Assembly: GCA_039619475.1 (NCBI GenBank)
Contig: CM077115.1
Coordinates: 148,574,274-148,638,273 of the forward strand
DNA: 64,000 nucleotides
Direction: 5' to 3'
Source: Icerya purchasi
Taxonomy: Eukaryota; Arthropoda; Insecta; Hemiptera; Monophlebidae
Shown here: positions 12,180-23,821 of the stretch, in pieces
Numbering within the stretch: the stretch's first letter is position 1
Layout: the number at the start of each line of letters is the position of its first letter
Translations under genes and position numbers: made by a program
The notes under the pieces: model-generated
What the model was told of the DNA's origin: nothing
What the model saw: only the letters and a program-made list of their open reading frames with translations
Database searches by the model: none

Positions 12180-12990
12180 TGTCGAATTTTTGTTGTCGCC
12201 CGTACGATCGGCCGGAACTTTCAGCGACGTGTACGAAAAAATAACAATCGCTCTCGAAATAGAAAATAATGGACCGTCGACGGTCGGGCAAAAGCACAAC
12301 TGAACACTGATCGGCTAAAAGTTCAAGATAGGAAATGAGAACGAAGTCGAGACGTCGACGATGCTCTTCGGCAGCCGCGAGCTTGAGTTGTTGCTGCGGC
12401 GGTGAGCTCGGTGGCGCGAGCGGGGGTGCGACGAAGACGACGCGAAGCGTCCGACGTCCAGAAGAAGACGGCGTTCGACGTGCTGACCGGCGTTCGAGCG
12501 TGCGCGCGTTCTTCCAGATGAAGGAGAGCGCGTTCAAGACGTTAGTCGGCCGGCGCGGCGAGGGACGGCTCCGGAAAAAGCGGGACGTCGAGGGAGGAAT
12601 TTCCCGGATGGGCGGTGGCCGGGCGGGCGGGGGCGACGGCGCGTTGGAAAAACTAAAGTAAGGAACCGCCTCCTCCGAGCTAAGGAACGGAGAAAATTCT
12701 TCCGCGTCCGGCACCACCTCGCCGCTTGCTCACCGAATTTCTGCGCCGCGGCTTTTGCCAGCCCGGAACACGGTTCGCTTTTTACCCGGAACGGGGAACT
12801 TTCGCGCGCGGTCCGACCAACTTTCGACGCTAGCGCCATCTGTTAGCGTTTACGCGAACTGGCCGACGGAATTTTCCGCGGACGACCGTGTCGTTAGCGC
12901 TCTCTTTGCGTACGTCATCGGAACGCTGGAAAACACTACGTCGATGTTTCAGCGTACGTATGCGCTATTTCGCAACGGTAAAAGAAGGAC
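12180..12990. promoter_or_regulatory. CpG-rich island: candidate host promoter / 5' exon
   Basis: This is the only strongly GC- and CpG-rich block in the window, with sharp edges against homopolymer-rich AT flanks. Long frames are open on both strands (plus 12335-12661; minus 12148-12717 and 12534-12839). That is expected from GC content, and the Arg/Pro/Ser-rich translations match no domain I recognise. On the plus strand the frame from ATG 12335 runs to a TAA that lies inside GTAAGG (12658-12663), a good 5' splice-site match. The island also holds a CRE-like TACGTCAT near 12910 and, near 12829-12846, the word AGATGGCGCTAG (minus strand) resembling an insect CTCF core. An unmethylated promoter with a non-coding or short-coding first exon is the likeliest reading. 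Transcription direction is undecided. Confidence 0.4.
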
Positions 12991-13639
12991 TTTTCCGCAG
13001 ATCACAACTTTTTCCTCTTCTCAGATTTTCTTCTACATTCTCTCCGGGCTAGTACTTCGGAATCGGTCCGTTTCTTCATCATTACGCGGACGACATCGGA
13101 AAAAATTTCACTTATTAAATTTATGGTCGGAAAAACCATCAAGCAGCGGTGTACGTCACCATCCAATTTTATTTTTGGCGAATGTATATACATATGCATA
13201 TACATATACATATATATATATATATAAAGTATCCATGAGGGAGATAAAGTACATCAAAAAACCAAAACCTCGATGAAAAAATTTGTTACAACAGAGAAAC
13301 TTATAATTTATACTGTCAAAGTTTTGTATAAATGTTTACCTATGGATTTTAATAATTAATATTTAATACTGTTTTCTAGTGAAACTATTAATGTTACGTT
13401 TTTATTCTGTTTTAATTGCAACTCTGTCGTCGATCTTTTGTGTCTTTTTTATTTATTTTTAATTTTTTTTTTGCAATTTTAATTAAAAATAGTTCAATGA
13501 GAAATATATACTATATATATTTTTACTTGTTCACGGACAAAGAATTCAGATCGGATTACTAACGAAAATGAAAATAAAGTCTAATAAAAATACTATCGTT
13601 CTATTCTTTATAATAATTCACTATTCAAATTCTAAACTA
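12991..13639. other. Right flank of the CpG island
   Basis: Sequence returns to AT-rich with a TA/CA-type microsatellite around 13185-13226. A frame of 173 codons (12755-13276) runs out of the island into this repeat and has no recognisable domain. No gene is called. Confidence 0.5.
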
Positions 13640-13900
13640 CCATTTTATGTAGCTGTAATTTTTTTATTTTTCACCTAAAAGTAAAAAAAAAGTAATTTAG
13701 GTGGTTGAAAAATTGTAGTTAATTTCTATTTACAAAAAAAAAGTTAAACTGTATGATAGTTAAAATCGACGCTGAGGTTAAACTTTCCCAGATTTTTCTG
13801 ATAGTCGCGAAAAGTAGTTTTTGAGAAAAACGCGTTTAAAGTTTGCGCGAAGTAAGACTACCATAATATACCACTGAACATGCCCTTTATGTAACGTGCT
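13640..13900 (-). mobile_element. Kolobok-like transposon remnant (end region)
   Basis: Two words here match, in reverse orientation and the same order, the non-coding right part of the Kolobok-type element at 31412-33106. ATGTAGCTGTAA (near 13646) corresponds to 32720-32740. GAGAAAAACGCGTTTAAAGTTT (near 13829-13850) corresponds to about 32558-32580. Spacing and intervening sequence have diverged. No TTAA-flanked terminus could be defined and no transposase sequence is present. It is probably a non-autonomous or deleted relative in the opposite orientation. Confidence 0.4.
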
Positions 13901-14173
13901 GTCAACTCAATAGAATATCGTTGCCAAATTTTGGCCTAGTTAAATTAGAATTTGGTCGTTCAAACGCTGATTGCTACGAAGATCTCGAAGAATAATCGAT
14001 TCAGCCATAAAAAATTCAAAAAATACTCGAAGCAAATAAAAAATCATTATAAAGTGCCAAAAATAGAACTAGCAACCCGGGGGAAAAAAATAGTTTTACG
14101 ACTTTTTTAAAATTTATAATGTTTTTCCGCTTTTTTCCGATTTTCTTCGGTCAGTTCTGTACGTTTCGAGACA

Positions 14174-14645
14174 TTTTTTTTTTTTTTTTTTTAATATAAA
14201 TAAATAAGTTGTGGGTGTCACTGGACAAGTATACCCGTTGCGTGAGTGCCCAACACTCTTCTCTTCTTTATAGTGCCATACTCAGCTTCTGAGCGTCGGC
14301 GACTACCTATTCGTACATTTCTAGCTGTACAGATATAGGTAGTGTACTAGGCAATTGTTTATATACAGTACGAATGTGTACACACGCAAGACTACATTCG
14401 GAACTGATTAGTAACCGTTTGATTTATCGATATAAGAATACAGTCTCGCGTGGGTCTGCTGTGTACTGACCTAGCGCGCATATGATGTTGTACGTGGTGG
14501 TTTGCTATTGCCTTCCAAGTGATTACTAGCGATTATTCATTTATTTATTTAATTCTTGTAATAAAAGTTCGTCGTCGCTCGGGATCGAACCTGTAGCCTC
14601 CATATCGGAAGTCAAGCGCTCTAGCAACTAGGCTATCACGACTCT
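14174..14645 (-). mobile_element. tRNA-derived SINE (family 2), full copy with poly(A)
   Basis: On the minus strand the element begins with a tRNA-like head (14644 to about 14568). An A-box-like word TAGCCTAGTTGCTAGAG is followed about 35 nt later by a perfect B-box-like GGTTCGATCCC. A body of roughly 370 bp follows and ends in a conserved tail with GGGCACTCACGCAACGGG and ACAACTTATTTATTTA. The poly(A) appears as a 19-T run at 14174-14192. A second copy of the same family lies at 57642-58311. The head is a SINE promoter, not a functional tRNA gene: the acceptor stem does not close and the body is transcribed with it. No clear target duplication was found. Confidence 0.75.
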
Positions 14646-15041
14646 AATTTTTTTTTCGTTTATTATGTGACTGAGCATGGTACTCATTAATCTAATTAAA
14701 CCCGAATCATCTGTATTGTCGGTTCGTAGATTTACCCCTCTAGGATCAATAGGTATTACTTTGATTCCTTGTTAGTCGAAGGTAACTTTACGTTATTGCA
14801 TTTAAATTCAAGTACTCTGTAATAATTAATAATAGTGCATTTTGAGAGACATTTCATTATTTTCCCTCTACCAGGTTGATGTAGTATCACTCCGCTTCCA
14901 ATGGGGTAGTATAAGCTTCAAACACCTTTTCTGAAATAAACGTTTGGGGAGAAACTATTTATTCTACACATCAAGTATCAGAATCCGTATTTAACTCAAA
15001 ACTCATATTTTCGCGCCACAGGTTCCTTTTCTCAGCGAACG

Positions 15042-15042
<1 letters not shown>

Positions 15043-15124
<82 letters not shown>

Positions 15125-15160
15125 TGTATGTATGTATGTATGTATGTATGTATGTATGTA
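15043..15160. repeat. (CA)n(TA)n(TGTA)n compound microsatellite
   Basis: Three contiguous blocks: about 19 CA units, 8 TA units, and 16 tetranucleotide TGTA units. The stepwise change from CA to TA to TGTA suggests that each block arose by slippage at the edge of the previous one. Confidence 0.95.
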
Positions 15161-15558
15161 TATACACATAAGGTAATCAAGGTTAACAAATATTCTATAA
15201 TATTGAATGTTTTCATTTTTCGTGTCGAAAAAAAGTACATCATGTATACTTTTAAGAGGTATGAATAACGTTATATTCTTGTGATTATTCTTTCCTTTTT
15301 TTTACTTAGACTAATAATGTTTAGTTTTTCTTTATACTTAACCGGTTTTCAAAAAAATTGGATTACATACGTACGTGTATATTTTTTTGGCCCCCTTAAC
15401 TACGGATGTATACAAACGCATATACTTTACCTTTGAATGAAAAATAACTCGTCAAAAACAGACCCCGTAGTTTTTAATATCGTATAAAGGTGAAATACTC
15501 TTATCGAAAATCTCAAAGGCAACATAATCTTAGCCGCTAGCGGTTTGGTGTACGTGAC

Positions 15559-15603
15559 ATTATTATTATTATTACTATTATTATTATTATTATTATAATT
15601 ATT
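15559..15603. repeat. (ATT)n microsatellite
   Basis: About 14 ATT triplets with one ACT interruption. Confidence 0.95.
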
Positions 15604-16384
15604 GTACGCAATACAGTTAGTGTATTTAACATTTTGAATTATAATGACTAGTTTTATTCTAGTTTGTAAAAGACTCCCTAAAATAGCCGTTAATGAGTTA
15701 AAGTAAAATTTACTTTCAAAAATGAATAAACAATATGCTCAACGACAATAAAATATACCCCAGTAGAATAATTATGTAAGATAATTCGGTCAATTGAAGG
15801 AAATCGGATACACCAATCACCTTCCGTAATTAAAATAACATAATATGGGAAACCGTAAGAGATTGGCGAAGCATCTGTTCCCCTGTAGTCATAAGCCTTA
15901 CCACCGCTTGTTTTACTGATAACAACTATGAGAACTATAAGGATTTTATTTCACCGTGAGGGATGCACTAGTCTGGGAGCAGACCAATTTCAAACTTTTT
16001 AACTTCGTAATGTTTCTATAGAATAATGCGATACGTTTTTGATCGTTACAACTGACTGTGGCATTCCGGTGCAGTCCCACGTTACTGGTGATAAGGGCTT
16101 GTAGTTCTAATAATTAAACTATAAATATCTCCATCCATATTAGCACTTGTAATATGTAAAATAACGAAGCGAGTGGTCAGTGCAAGACTGCAAAACATCT
16201 TGTTAAATTAAAATGGGGTATCACGGGAGCAGGCTGATTTTCAGCTGCAACAATTAACTGAAGAACAACTCGCATACCTCTCAAATATTATTTTCAAGAC
16301 TTCCTTACGCAGACAAACATAACTTTCGCGATGCACTATGGAGAAATCAAGTTATTCAACAACTACACAATTAGAGTATTAAGG

Positions 16385-17000
16385 AATACATTCTGGTTTT
16401 TATTAAACGGTTTCTGAAAAACAGAAGTTTTGTAATTCGCATTGGATCGTCTGTATCAAAAGTCCATTTAACAGTGCCTTGCAAGGATCTGTGATGATAA
16501 GTCATATATTGTTCCATGCCGCTTTTAGCATAATCACCAGTCAAATCTGTCGTATTCGCTGACGACGACCTCGTTGTACTCGTAGCGTGCAAAGCAATCG
16601 CATTAGAAGAGAAAATTCTTCGGAGAATGCACAGAGACCATTGCATTATAAGTGTAATCGTTAGATTCACGCTAAATCGGGGTTCAGTGTGGACTAAGAA
16701 ACAGGTGAGAGACCTCGTCTAATATTTGACTAAAAACTAACTTGGAAACAACATTTAAAACAAAAATACCTTCCTCATCTTATGTACTTCGATGCAGACA
16801 CAATATCGTTATCACCTATTTGTCACCCGCTTATTCGAACAAAATGTGATCATAGAGTTTTGCTTACTACTCATCCGTTTCGAAATCTTGAACTCATTGA
16901 AATTCAGCAATCAGCAATGCGACGCCCCCGGAGCTTTGCATTCAGCACCGTGCACTAACTTTATCCGTTCTTTCAAACGACCTATCATACTACATTGAAA
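16385..17000 (+). pseudogene. Decayed LINE reverse transcriptase fragment
   Basis: Reading across frames on the plus strand gives the ordered RT blocks of a jockey/R1-group LINE. IKRFLKNRSFVIRIGSS (near 16402-16455) is the fingers-palm segment that normally precedes the PQG block. LQGSVMISHILFHAAFS (near 16480-16530) is a decayed GVPQGS....LFN block. VVFADDDLVVL (near 16551-16584) is the catalytic FADD block. Further along, TKKQVRDLV and LNSLKFSNQQCD (near 16890-16915) fit the thumb region. The blocks are in the right order and roughly the right spacing, but separated by stops and frameshifts. No poly(A) end was located. The fragment at 19.7 kb has similar block sequences and may be the same clade. 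Confidence 0.5.
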
Positions 17001-19679
17001 AACGGACGTTCTCATTTTCTTTCTCGAACAGCTTAAAACAATGACCGTACCATCGTTAACAGTGTCATCAACTTCTTCTTACATCAAAAAGTGCTTTGTT
17101 ATTCGAACTACTTATCTAACTACGATACTGAATGGAAACAGTTATACCAACTTCCGAATTACCGAACTAATTTCGTTCTATCTTTGATTTATCTATGGAC
17201 ATTTTTGCCTCAGCTGATCGTTGAGACACGGAAGAGCAATTATGCGATTACTTTGTAGTCGTATACGTTATGAATTCCATTTCAAAAATATCTTTCTTCT
17301 GCCTACCTATCCTATCATTATCGCGGTACTCTGCCTTCTTCTAGAATGTGCCATATCGGATTTCCTACGTAGACACCACAACCTTTAGGTCTTCGTACTC
17401 TCCTTCTCTCCTTTCTTCCCAACCGTATACAGTTTTTAACCAACATACAACTAATTAAATATGTATAAAATAATAAATTATTATTGTCATTAATTTTTCT
17501 ATCGCCATGCTCTTGGCTTGCGATACATGCACAACATGGTAATTGTATTATATCAATAAAACAAAAAAGAAAAAAAAATGTAAAATCTATTATGGGTTGG
17601 CTCCTCCGATAGTTTCCTACACTAGCGACGTATTTAATGTTAACATTTGTACGCATCGCAAATTTAAAATGTGTTATTTAAGGGAAGAATTACATTGTTA
17701 TTGCATATCGCTTAATGGCATTTCCGCATAGATTAATAAATGAAAAAAAAAAAAGAAATGTATTGATAGTAACATAAAAAACGAGTAAAGCAAAATTAAA
17801 TGGCTAATGAGAATTGCGTTTCGCTAATAGTAGTATAGGTTTTGTTTTCGCGTTCGTTTTTCCAATTGGGTTATCTCACAGATAACATCGATCGTCATTC
17901 AAGGTGAGTCGTCGAATCTTTATTATTTGTCTATACTTATAAGCCGATATTTCGCCATCTTATATTAAATTCTATTCAATTAACACTGCGTCGTTTTATT
18001 ATGAATTACCCCTGAATTCGAAATGTATATAGTGGCTGACATACTTAAGTCACCCAGCGACCTCAAAATGAATTCCTCTGAACCATTTTTACAGCCCCTT
18101 TACTCTAACCTTCCATTACAATAGCTTCTCCTAAACAAACAAACGCTGACGACGCCTCTTGCAAAACATTTTCTCTAAAAGAATTTACCTACGCAACAGA
18201 AGGACAGGAAATTATGTTAATTCACGTCGGTGAATCAAAAGACCCCCTCATTGGTTTAAATAAGTTTTTAAGAACCCGCAAACTATAGTGGGAGTCCCGG
18301 CAACAATTTTTTTTTTTTTTTTTTCGCGGGGGAGCATTAATTTAAAGAAAATAAATCAGAATAAAAATGTTATAAGTTATTTTTCAAATAATAAAAAAAT
18401 TAAAGAATGAAAATATCAAGTAATATAATTGATTTGAATTTTTTATTACACAAAAAAAGGTTTTCCCAAATTTTTTTTTCTTAATAGTGCAAAAGAAAAA
18501 TAAAATTAAAAAAAAAAAAAGATATAAAAAGATCGTGGACAAGCTTTTAATGAAATTAAAAAATCAAAAAATTTTGCTTGAAAAACGTGTCATTAATGAA
18601 TTATTGGCTATAATTAAATTCATAGGCAAAGTTTATAGAAATGAAACTCTCTTATACGATACAAATTAAACCTCACTGTTGCCGAATAATTTTTAATCAG
18701 GAAAAGTGACCTCCCGATTGGTTCGCAATGGCTGTATCATCATGTATTCGGCCAATAAAAGAAAAGGTGACTTCCTAATCCAATTTGGAGTTTTCCAAAT
18801 GGGTAACAACTTTATCCAAGTGAGTTGAACCGGTTTATATTAAAAAAGTCTCCAACATACGATCTGCAATTCTTACACAGGTTCTGAAATCCAACCTACA
18901 AAATAATCTAAAACTTCTAACCTTTTCCATTTCCTTATTACGTGTGTCGGTCCAACCAATGATGTAACTCTCACACATGGTTAGTTAGCACCGCCAAGTT
19001 TAAATTCCAAAAAAAAAACGAATAAATAGGCTTAAATCAGAGTATTTATCACCTCAGGTGAACTAATTTGCTTGAAATGTCATTCACATAACCACAAATC
19101 AGAAAACTGTGGCGTGAAAATTGATGATTTTAAATAAGAGCTCAATCGGTACTCCTACAACCACCTGCTTATGCTATTCATAGATTCAAACAAACAAAGA
19201 AGCATGGTTACCCTCCAAAAAACTTTACCTCAAACTTACCTGAATTCATCTGTCTTTTCCAAGAGTGTCACTTTTTTTGACAGATTAAATTAAGATTCGT
19301 GAAAATTATTAAGAAACACTCGCAGATCTTGAAGTAAATCCATCAAATTAGCAATAACAACACGAAAATTTTTCCCATTCAGTATTACCTGGACAACTCG
19401 CAACCCTTTTTTCATATCGGTATACATTTGAGTTCAATTCCAATCATCAAAAATAAATCTGCTACTAGTTACTAATTATCGTTCTATTCTCTTACGTCGG
19501 TGCTGTTTTAAAATAATCGAAAAAATCGTAAACCCCCGTTTAAGATGGCACATCGAGTGAATTGGACCAACAATGTCCTTTTTGTCAAAGATTTCTGATC
19601 GGCATAAAATATAACCGACTTTTTTTCCTTTTTATTTGCTTCTGAGTAAAGGTCCCCTTGGTTGACAAGCCCAAAAAAA
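17001..19679. other. AT-rich stretch with no recognised gene
   Basis: Several open frames of 60-112 codons occur (for example 17318-17656, minus) but none has a recognisable domain or coding-like bias. A near-direct repeat of about 20 bp (AAAAGTGACCTCCCGATTGG and AAAAGGTGACTTCCTAATCC) lies at 18702-18785, and T- and A-tracts occur at 18306-18323 and 18508-18521. Confidence 0.5.
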
Positions 19680-20065
19680 AGAAAAAAAAAAGAAGTGGTT
19701 ATTCATGAAAAAATCTATTCAGGACTTCTTCACTAGAAGATATCATTTCCTTACGGTATTTTTCGATATGCAAAGAGCATTGGATACCATTTTAAGATTC
19801 ACAATCTCAAAAAAGCTAGTCCAGCAAGGAATTCGAGGTTATCATCTCATTTTTTTCATTAAGAACTTTCTTTCCACTTGTAAATTTTTTGTTCACATTT
19901 GCCAGTATTCGTCTGTGCTTCGAACACAATTCGCAATGGCGTTCCACAAGCCTCCGTCATTAGCTTTATTTTATTTAACGTCCTAATCAGCTCAGTTTCA
20001 ACCCAAATTAAACGGCCAGTCTGATTTGCATTGTTTGCTGATAACACCTTGCAATTGTTCTAACT
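19680..20065 (+). pseudogene. Decayed LINE reverse transcriptase fragment
   Basis: A frame at 19705-19986 reads HFLTVFFDMQRALDTI, the RT block in which jockey-group LINEs have FFDLEKAYDT. It continues with ISKKLVQQGIRGYH and FIKNFLSTCKFFV. After a small frame change, NGVPQASVISFILFN (19933-19978) is a decayed GVPQGSVLSPILFN block, and FALFADNTL (about 20026-20052) is the catalytic block with FADN in place of FADD. Motifs 1 to 5 of the RT are therefore present, in order, within 350 bp. The changed second aspartate and the stop after KRPV show it is dead. The element appears to stop at the tandem repeat that follows. Confidence 0.6.
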
Positions 20066-20169
20066 TGAACGAGGATCGGTAATCCCGTAACGCACAATAA
20101 TCCAACTTTCCTGCCCAAAATTGGTCTTCAGTTTTTAGAATTCCGTACACATATAATGTACGGAAGCTT

Positions 20170-21370
20170 TATAAGGTGGTTCAGAAACGACAAAAATATC
20201 AAATAAAAATCAATAACTCACGAACGACTTAAAAACTTCAAATTTGGAACATAAATTACAATTAAAATTCTCTTTAAAACGATCTATAACTTCAAGATGA
20301 CCGATTATCCTGGGCTGCAACAAACTCAAAAAACCGTCAAGAATATATAATATAGTATTTAAAACGACCTCAATCACTTAAAAAATTATAATTCATCACC
20401 CGATAAACGTATAAAGCTGAAATTCAAAATATAAAATAAAATGCGGGAGTCCTTTCATAAAATCAAACAATGACGGTACACAAGTTATGTAAAGTTGTCG
20501 AAAAATTCAAAAAAGCGCGAAAAATGGCGCGTCCCCCTTGTAGCGCTGCGACTATTATAGCTAATAATTTTGAATACGGCTCAAAATATGCGCTTCCACG
20601 TATATTTCTTTACTTTGGAACATCCGGGTATCCAGCTTTACCCAAAAGCTCGGAATTTCGAAAAAATGTTTTTCTTTTTCCGGGCATATGATATATTATT
20701 GGAAAGATTGCTATTTGTCGGGAGCGAACCCGTATTTCATATTTTTAACGAAACATTGGAAGTTTACTAAAAGTTCAAAAAAGCACGAAAAACGACGTGT
20801 GGCCCCTGCTGGTGGCTCGGGTATTACAGCTAAAGGTTTTGAACAAGGTTAAAATAAGGCGCAACGCTGTGTATTTTTTTATTTTGAAACATATGGGTTT
20901 CTAACTTTAAAATCAAACCCTTGGGCCGCTGAAAGTTCGAAAGTTTCAAAAAAATATGTCACGCGATATATCAATGGAAAGATCGCTATTTGTTTGGAAC
21001 AAAACCGTATTTCATTTCCTTAACGAAACTATCAAAGTTAACGAAAAGTTCAAAAAAGCGCGAGAACTGATATATAGCTTTTTTCTTTGCGACCCGAGTA
21101 TTATAGCTAAAAATTTTGAACAAGGTTAAAAAAATGCACATCCTCGTATACTTCTCTAGTTTATAACATTCGAGTTACTAATTTTAAAATTCGACGCTCG
21201 GGGCGCCGAAAGCTCAAAGACTTTGAAAAAAATATTTCTTTTTTTCCGATTGTTGGAAAGATCGCTATTTGATGGGAACGAACCCATAAATCATTTCCCT
21301 AACGAAATTTTCGAGATGGCGATAATTTCAAAAAATCGCAAAAAATTATGTTCCTCTTCCTCTTTGCAGT
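20170..21370. repeat. Diverged tandem repeat, unit about 268-278 bp
   Basis: The word TTCAAAAAAGCGCGA or a close variant recurs at 20506, 20774, 21049 and (decayed) 21327, giving spacings of 268, 275 and 278 bp. Within each unit the same ordered landmarks return: ATTATAGCTAA.(A)TTTTGAA, a GGAACAT..GGGT word, GGAAAGAT(T/C)GCTATTTG, and GAAC..CCGTATTTCAT followed by AACGAAA. Three units are complete. Sequence before 20506 shares words such as ACGGTACACAAG... CTTTCAT and may hold a more decayed unit. The units have diverged heavily, so this is an old satellite-like array. There is no coding continuity across units. Confidence 0.75.
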
Positions 21371-21539
21371 GGAAAATTCAAATTCCTTCTTTTTGAATTC
21401 AGTAGTATGTAAATATAAATATTATCGTTATCGTTAAATTAGATACGGAGTAACCCTAAGCGCATGAAACATCATGCTTGACTGAACTTGTTTTACTATT
21501 AAGGCTTGTGCAATTCATTTCTGTCGTATCTAGTACTCA

Positions 21540-21712
21540 TAGAAAAAGACATATCAATAAAATATCTTGGAATTTATCTGGATCAAAAATTAACATAAAA
21601 ATTATGTATTAACCATTTAAAAGAATACTGTACTAGATATAGATTAACATTGTCAACAAATTATCTCATACCTCTTTCAGATCTGATTGCGTTGGTCACT
21701 CATAGAGATTTA
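21540..21712 (+). pseudogene. LINE RT thumb-region fragment
   Basis: The plus strand reads DISIKYLGIYLDQKLT, then INHLKEYCTRYRLTLS and LIPLSDLIALVTHRDLL. The KYLG..LD.KL.W..H pattern is the conserved segment just after the RT palm in LINEs. One stop occurs where the tryptophan normally lies. The fragment is separated by the tandem repeat from the RT fragment ending near 20065, so both could be halves of one element split by the array. It abuts a reverse-oriented LINE tail at 21716. Confidence 0.5.
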
Positions 21713-21715
21713 TTA

Positions 21716-21790
21716 TTTTACTTATTTATTTATTGTATTTACAAGTCGCTTTTGGACTACAAGGTCATTAGCGACTACGGTTTTACAGAG
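21716..21790 (-). mobile_element. LINE 3' tail (minus strand), shared with 63840-63905
   Basis: On the minus strand the sequence ends with GCTAATGACCTTG, AAAAGCGACTTGTAAATA and an AATAAATAAATAA tail. The same order, GGCCTTAGCTGCC, GAGCGACTTTAAATAA, AATAAATTATT, is found at 63840-63905. Two diverged copies of one word order ending in an AATAAA-type tail suggest the terminus of a LINE or a SINE that borrows a LINE tail. No coding part is attached to either copy. Confidence 0.4.
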
Positions 21791-23820
21791 AATTATAACA
21801 TTTTATGTTGAATATTGGAAAATGCGCGAAACAAATGAGATTTATCATGTGCTGTAATCAAAAGTGGACTATTCCCATTATATAGCTCAACTAGTGAAAA
21901 AAAAAAAAAAAGCGGGGGTTTTCTAGTCTGAATACATTTCATTATTTGGCTATCCGACTTCTTACAGGTGTCTTTCCTATCTTTCCTTTCATCAATATTC
22001 TTTGTGAAGCGGGAAAATTTCTAATTTTTCTATACAGATATTGCTTCATATTGAATTTCTATTTTCACATTTGATCCCAAACTCGCTTCAGAATTTCCGT
22101 CTAACCTATTTTCATTCATTAGATCTAACCGATCTTTTCATGTTTATAATATACTGACGGTTAACATTAAACCTCCCAATATTTACCGTAGCAGTTAAAT
22201 CGTTTGGTCTTTCACCGTTTTATTAATTGATACATTTAAAAAGCCAACTTCTTCTAATATCTTTTTATTGCTTTGCGCTAAAATGCTCTCTCAGTACTCT
22301 ATACTGATGATATGCGTTGCTGGGTTTTCTGCGAGGTCCTTCTTTCCGGTTTTCTCTGTTAGCTCAATTTTATCTTCCGAATATTTTGTAGTCAAACTGG
22401 CTATCGAAACTTTAATTCTTCCGAATGGTATTTCTCATTATCTTCTCTGCGGTGACTTTTTAAATGCCACAGCGAGTCTGAACAAGTTCTGGGATGATTT
22501 TACCAGTGTCGTGCTGCAAAATAAAAATCTTAATTTTTGTCAAATTTTTATATCACAATAGCATGGTTTCTCTATGCATCTCAGCATTCAAGGTAATACA
22601 CTATAGCAAACAGCGCCGTTAATTTTTCGTCCAACAACCCGGGGGGGGGGGCACTGGGACCAAAAGATTTCAATAAAATCTATTCGTCCTTTTTGGAATA
22701 AACCATTTGGATTAGTATTTCTCTTAATTTCGAGCTGTCAGAAACTTTACCGCGCCCCATGAGTAACTTATATTAACAAGAACGTAACAGGAAAATGTTT
22801 GCCATCACTGCACATTGGCCATTATTATCTTACACAACTCATGGAATAATTTCCCTTCTGTATGTTTACAATGTAACTCTTCCATCACCATATCCTGTAT
22901 CCTTCTTTCTTGCTCCCGCTACAAAACAAAACGATTTTTTTTTCAATCTTCCTCAGTCACAGAATTTTTTATCAGATAATCCCTAAACAATTCGACTATA
23001 TGCTTCCTTATAAATATATTCTCCCTCATTTAGTTCCCTTTCAACAGCAGTTGTTGTGTCTCTGGTCCAGGTATGGCCGGATACAGCACGGTAATATCAT
23101 CAAATATAGGTAGTTAAAACCCGTGCTGAATGAGGATAATAAGTGTGATCAAACGTAACAATGAAAACACTATAATCCATTTATATATCGTTAGCAGCGC
23201 ATTAATGAAGATACAAACGATAAACCTGTCATTTTAAATTATAGGAAAAAAGGATTATTATTAAACGATGAAATCTCAGAAATGTAGTTGGAGAATATGC
23301 AAAGAATTATCAAACTGCTAAAGAATAATACAGTGAGAAAGAAGGAACGGATTAAAAATTATTAATACTAAAGCAGTTCTCTAAATAAATGACCAAGATA
23401 AAATAAAACGAATAACGTAGAATGTCTGATAATATTCAATATAATCGATAGGAATTAAAGAAATTCTATTCCGTTGTAAGATTTAAGAAAACAACGAGAA
23501 TTAAAATGCAATAGAAAAGGCAGAGGAGTGAGTAGTTTTGTAAAGTGCCCTGGGACATAACAACAGTGAATTTATAAGGAAATATGCGCGACGAGAACGA
23601 ATTATTGAAGTTAAAGCTGACACCTATAATTAGCGAATATCGGGAGAAGGTCCGAAATCTAAAACATTTCTTTCAGCTTTGATAGCGACTTTTTTAAACA
23701 TTGAAGAGGTCTAACAGCGAAGAATAAAACGGTGCTACCGGCTTCCTAGTGTGTAATTTAAAGATGGCAATGTTTGTAAACATTAAAAAAGTTTAACCAT
23801 GAGAGGGAAGGGTCTATTCC
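21791..23820. other. AT-rich stretch with no recognised gene
   Basis: Frames at 22268-22561 (97 codons) and 22795-23113 have no recognisable motif. An A-tract lies at 21898-21912 and a G-tract near 22642-22651. Nothing else is supportable. Confidence 0.5.
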
Positions 23821-23821
23821 A

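Larger units (their letters stand above)
14646..16379. other. AT-rich stretch, microsatellites only
   Basis: I see no gene here. The frame at 14971-15243 is created by the compound microsatellite at 15043-15160. Another ATT repeat lies at 15559-15603. Confidence 0.55.

Noticed and set aside
12148..12717. 189-codon minus-strand frame in the CpG island as a protein-coding gene
   Set aside because: The translation is Arg/Pro/Ser-rich with no recognised domain, and the same block is open on the other strand too, which is expected in GC-rich DNA with few stops.
14971..15243. 90-codon minus-strand frame
   Set aside because: Most of it translates the CA/TA/TGTA microsatellite (THTYIH and CVCVC runs), so it is an artefact of the repeat.
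17318..17656. 112-codon minus-strand frame as a gene
   Set aside because: No recognisable motif, Phe/Ile/Cys-rich low-complexity translation, and no promoter or splice signals stood out.
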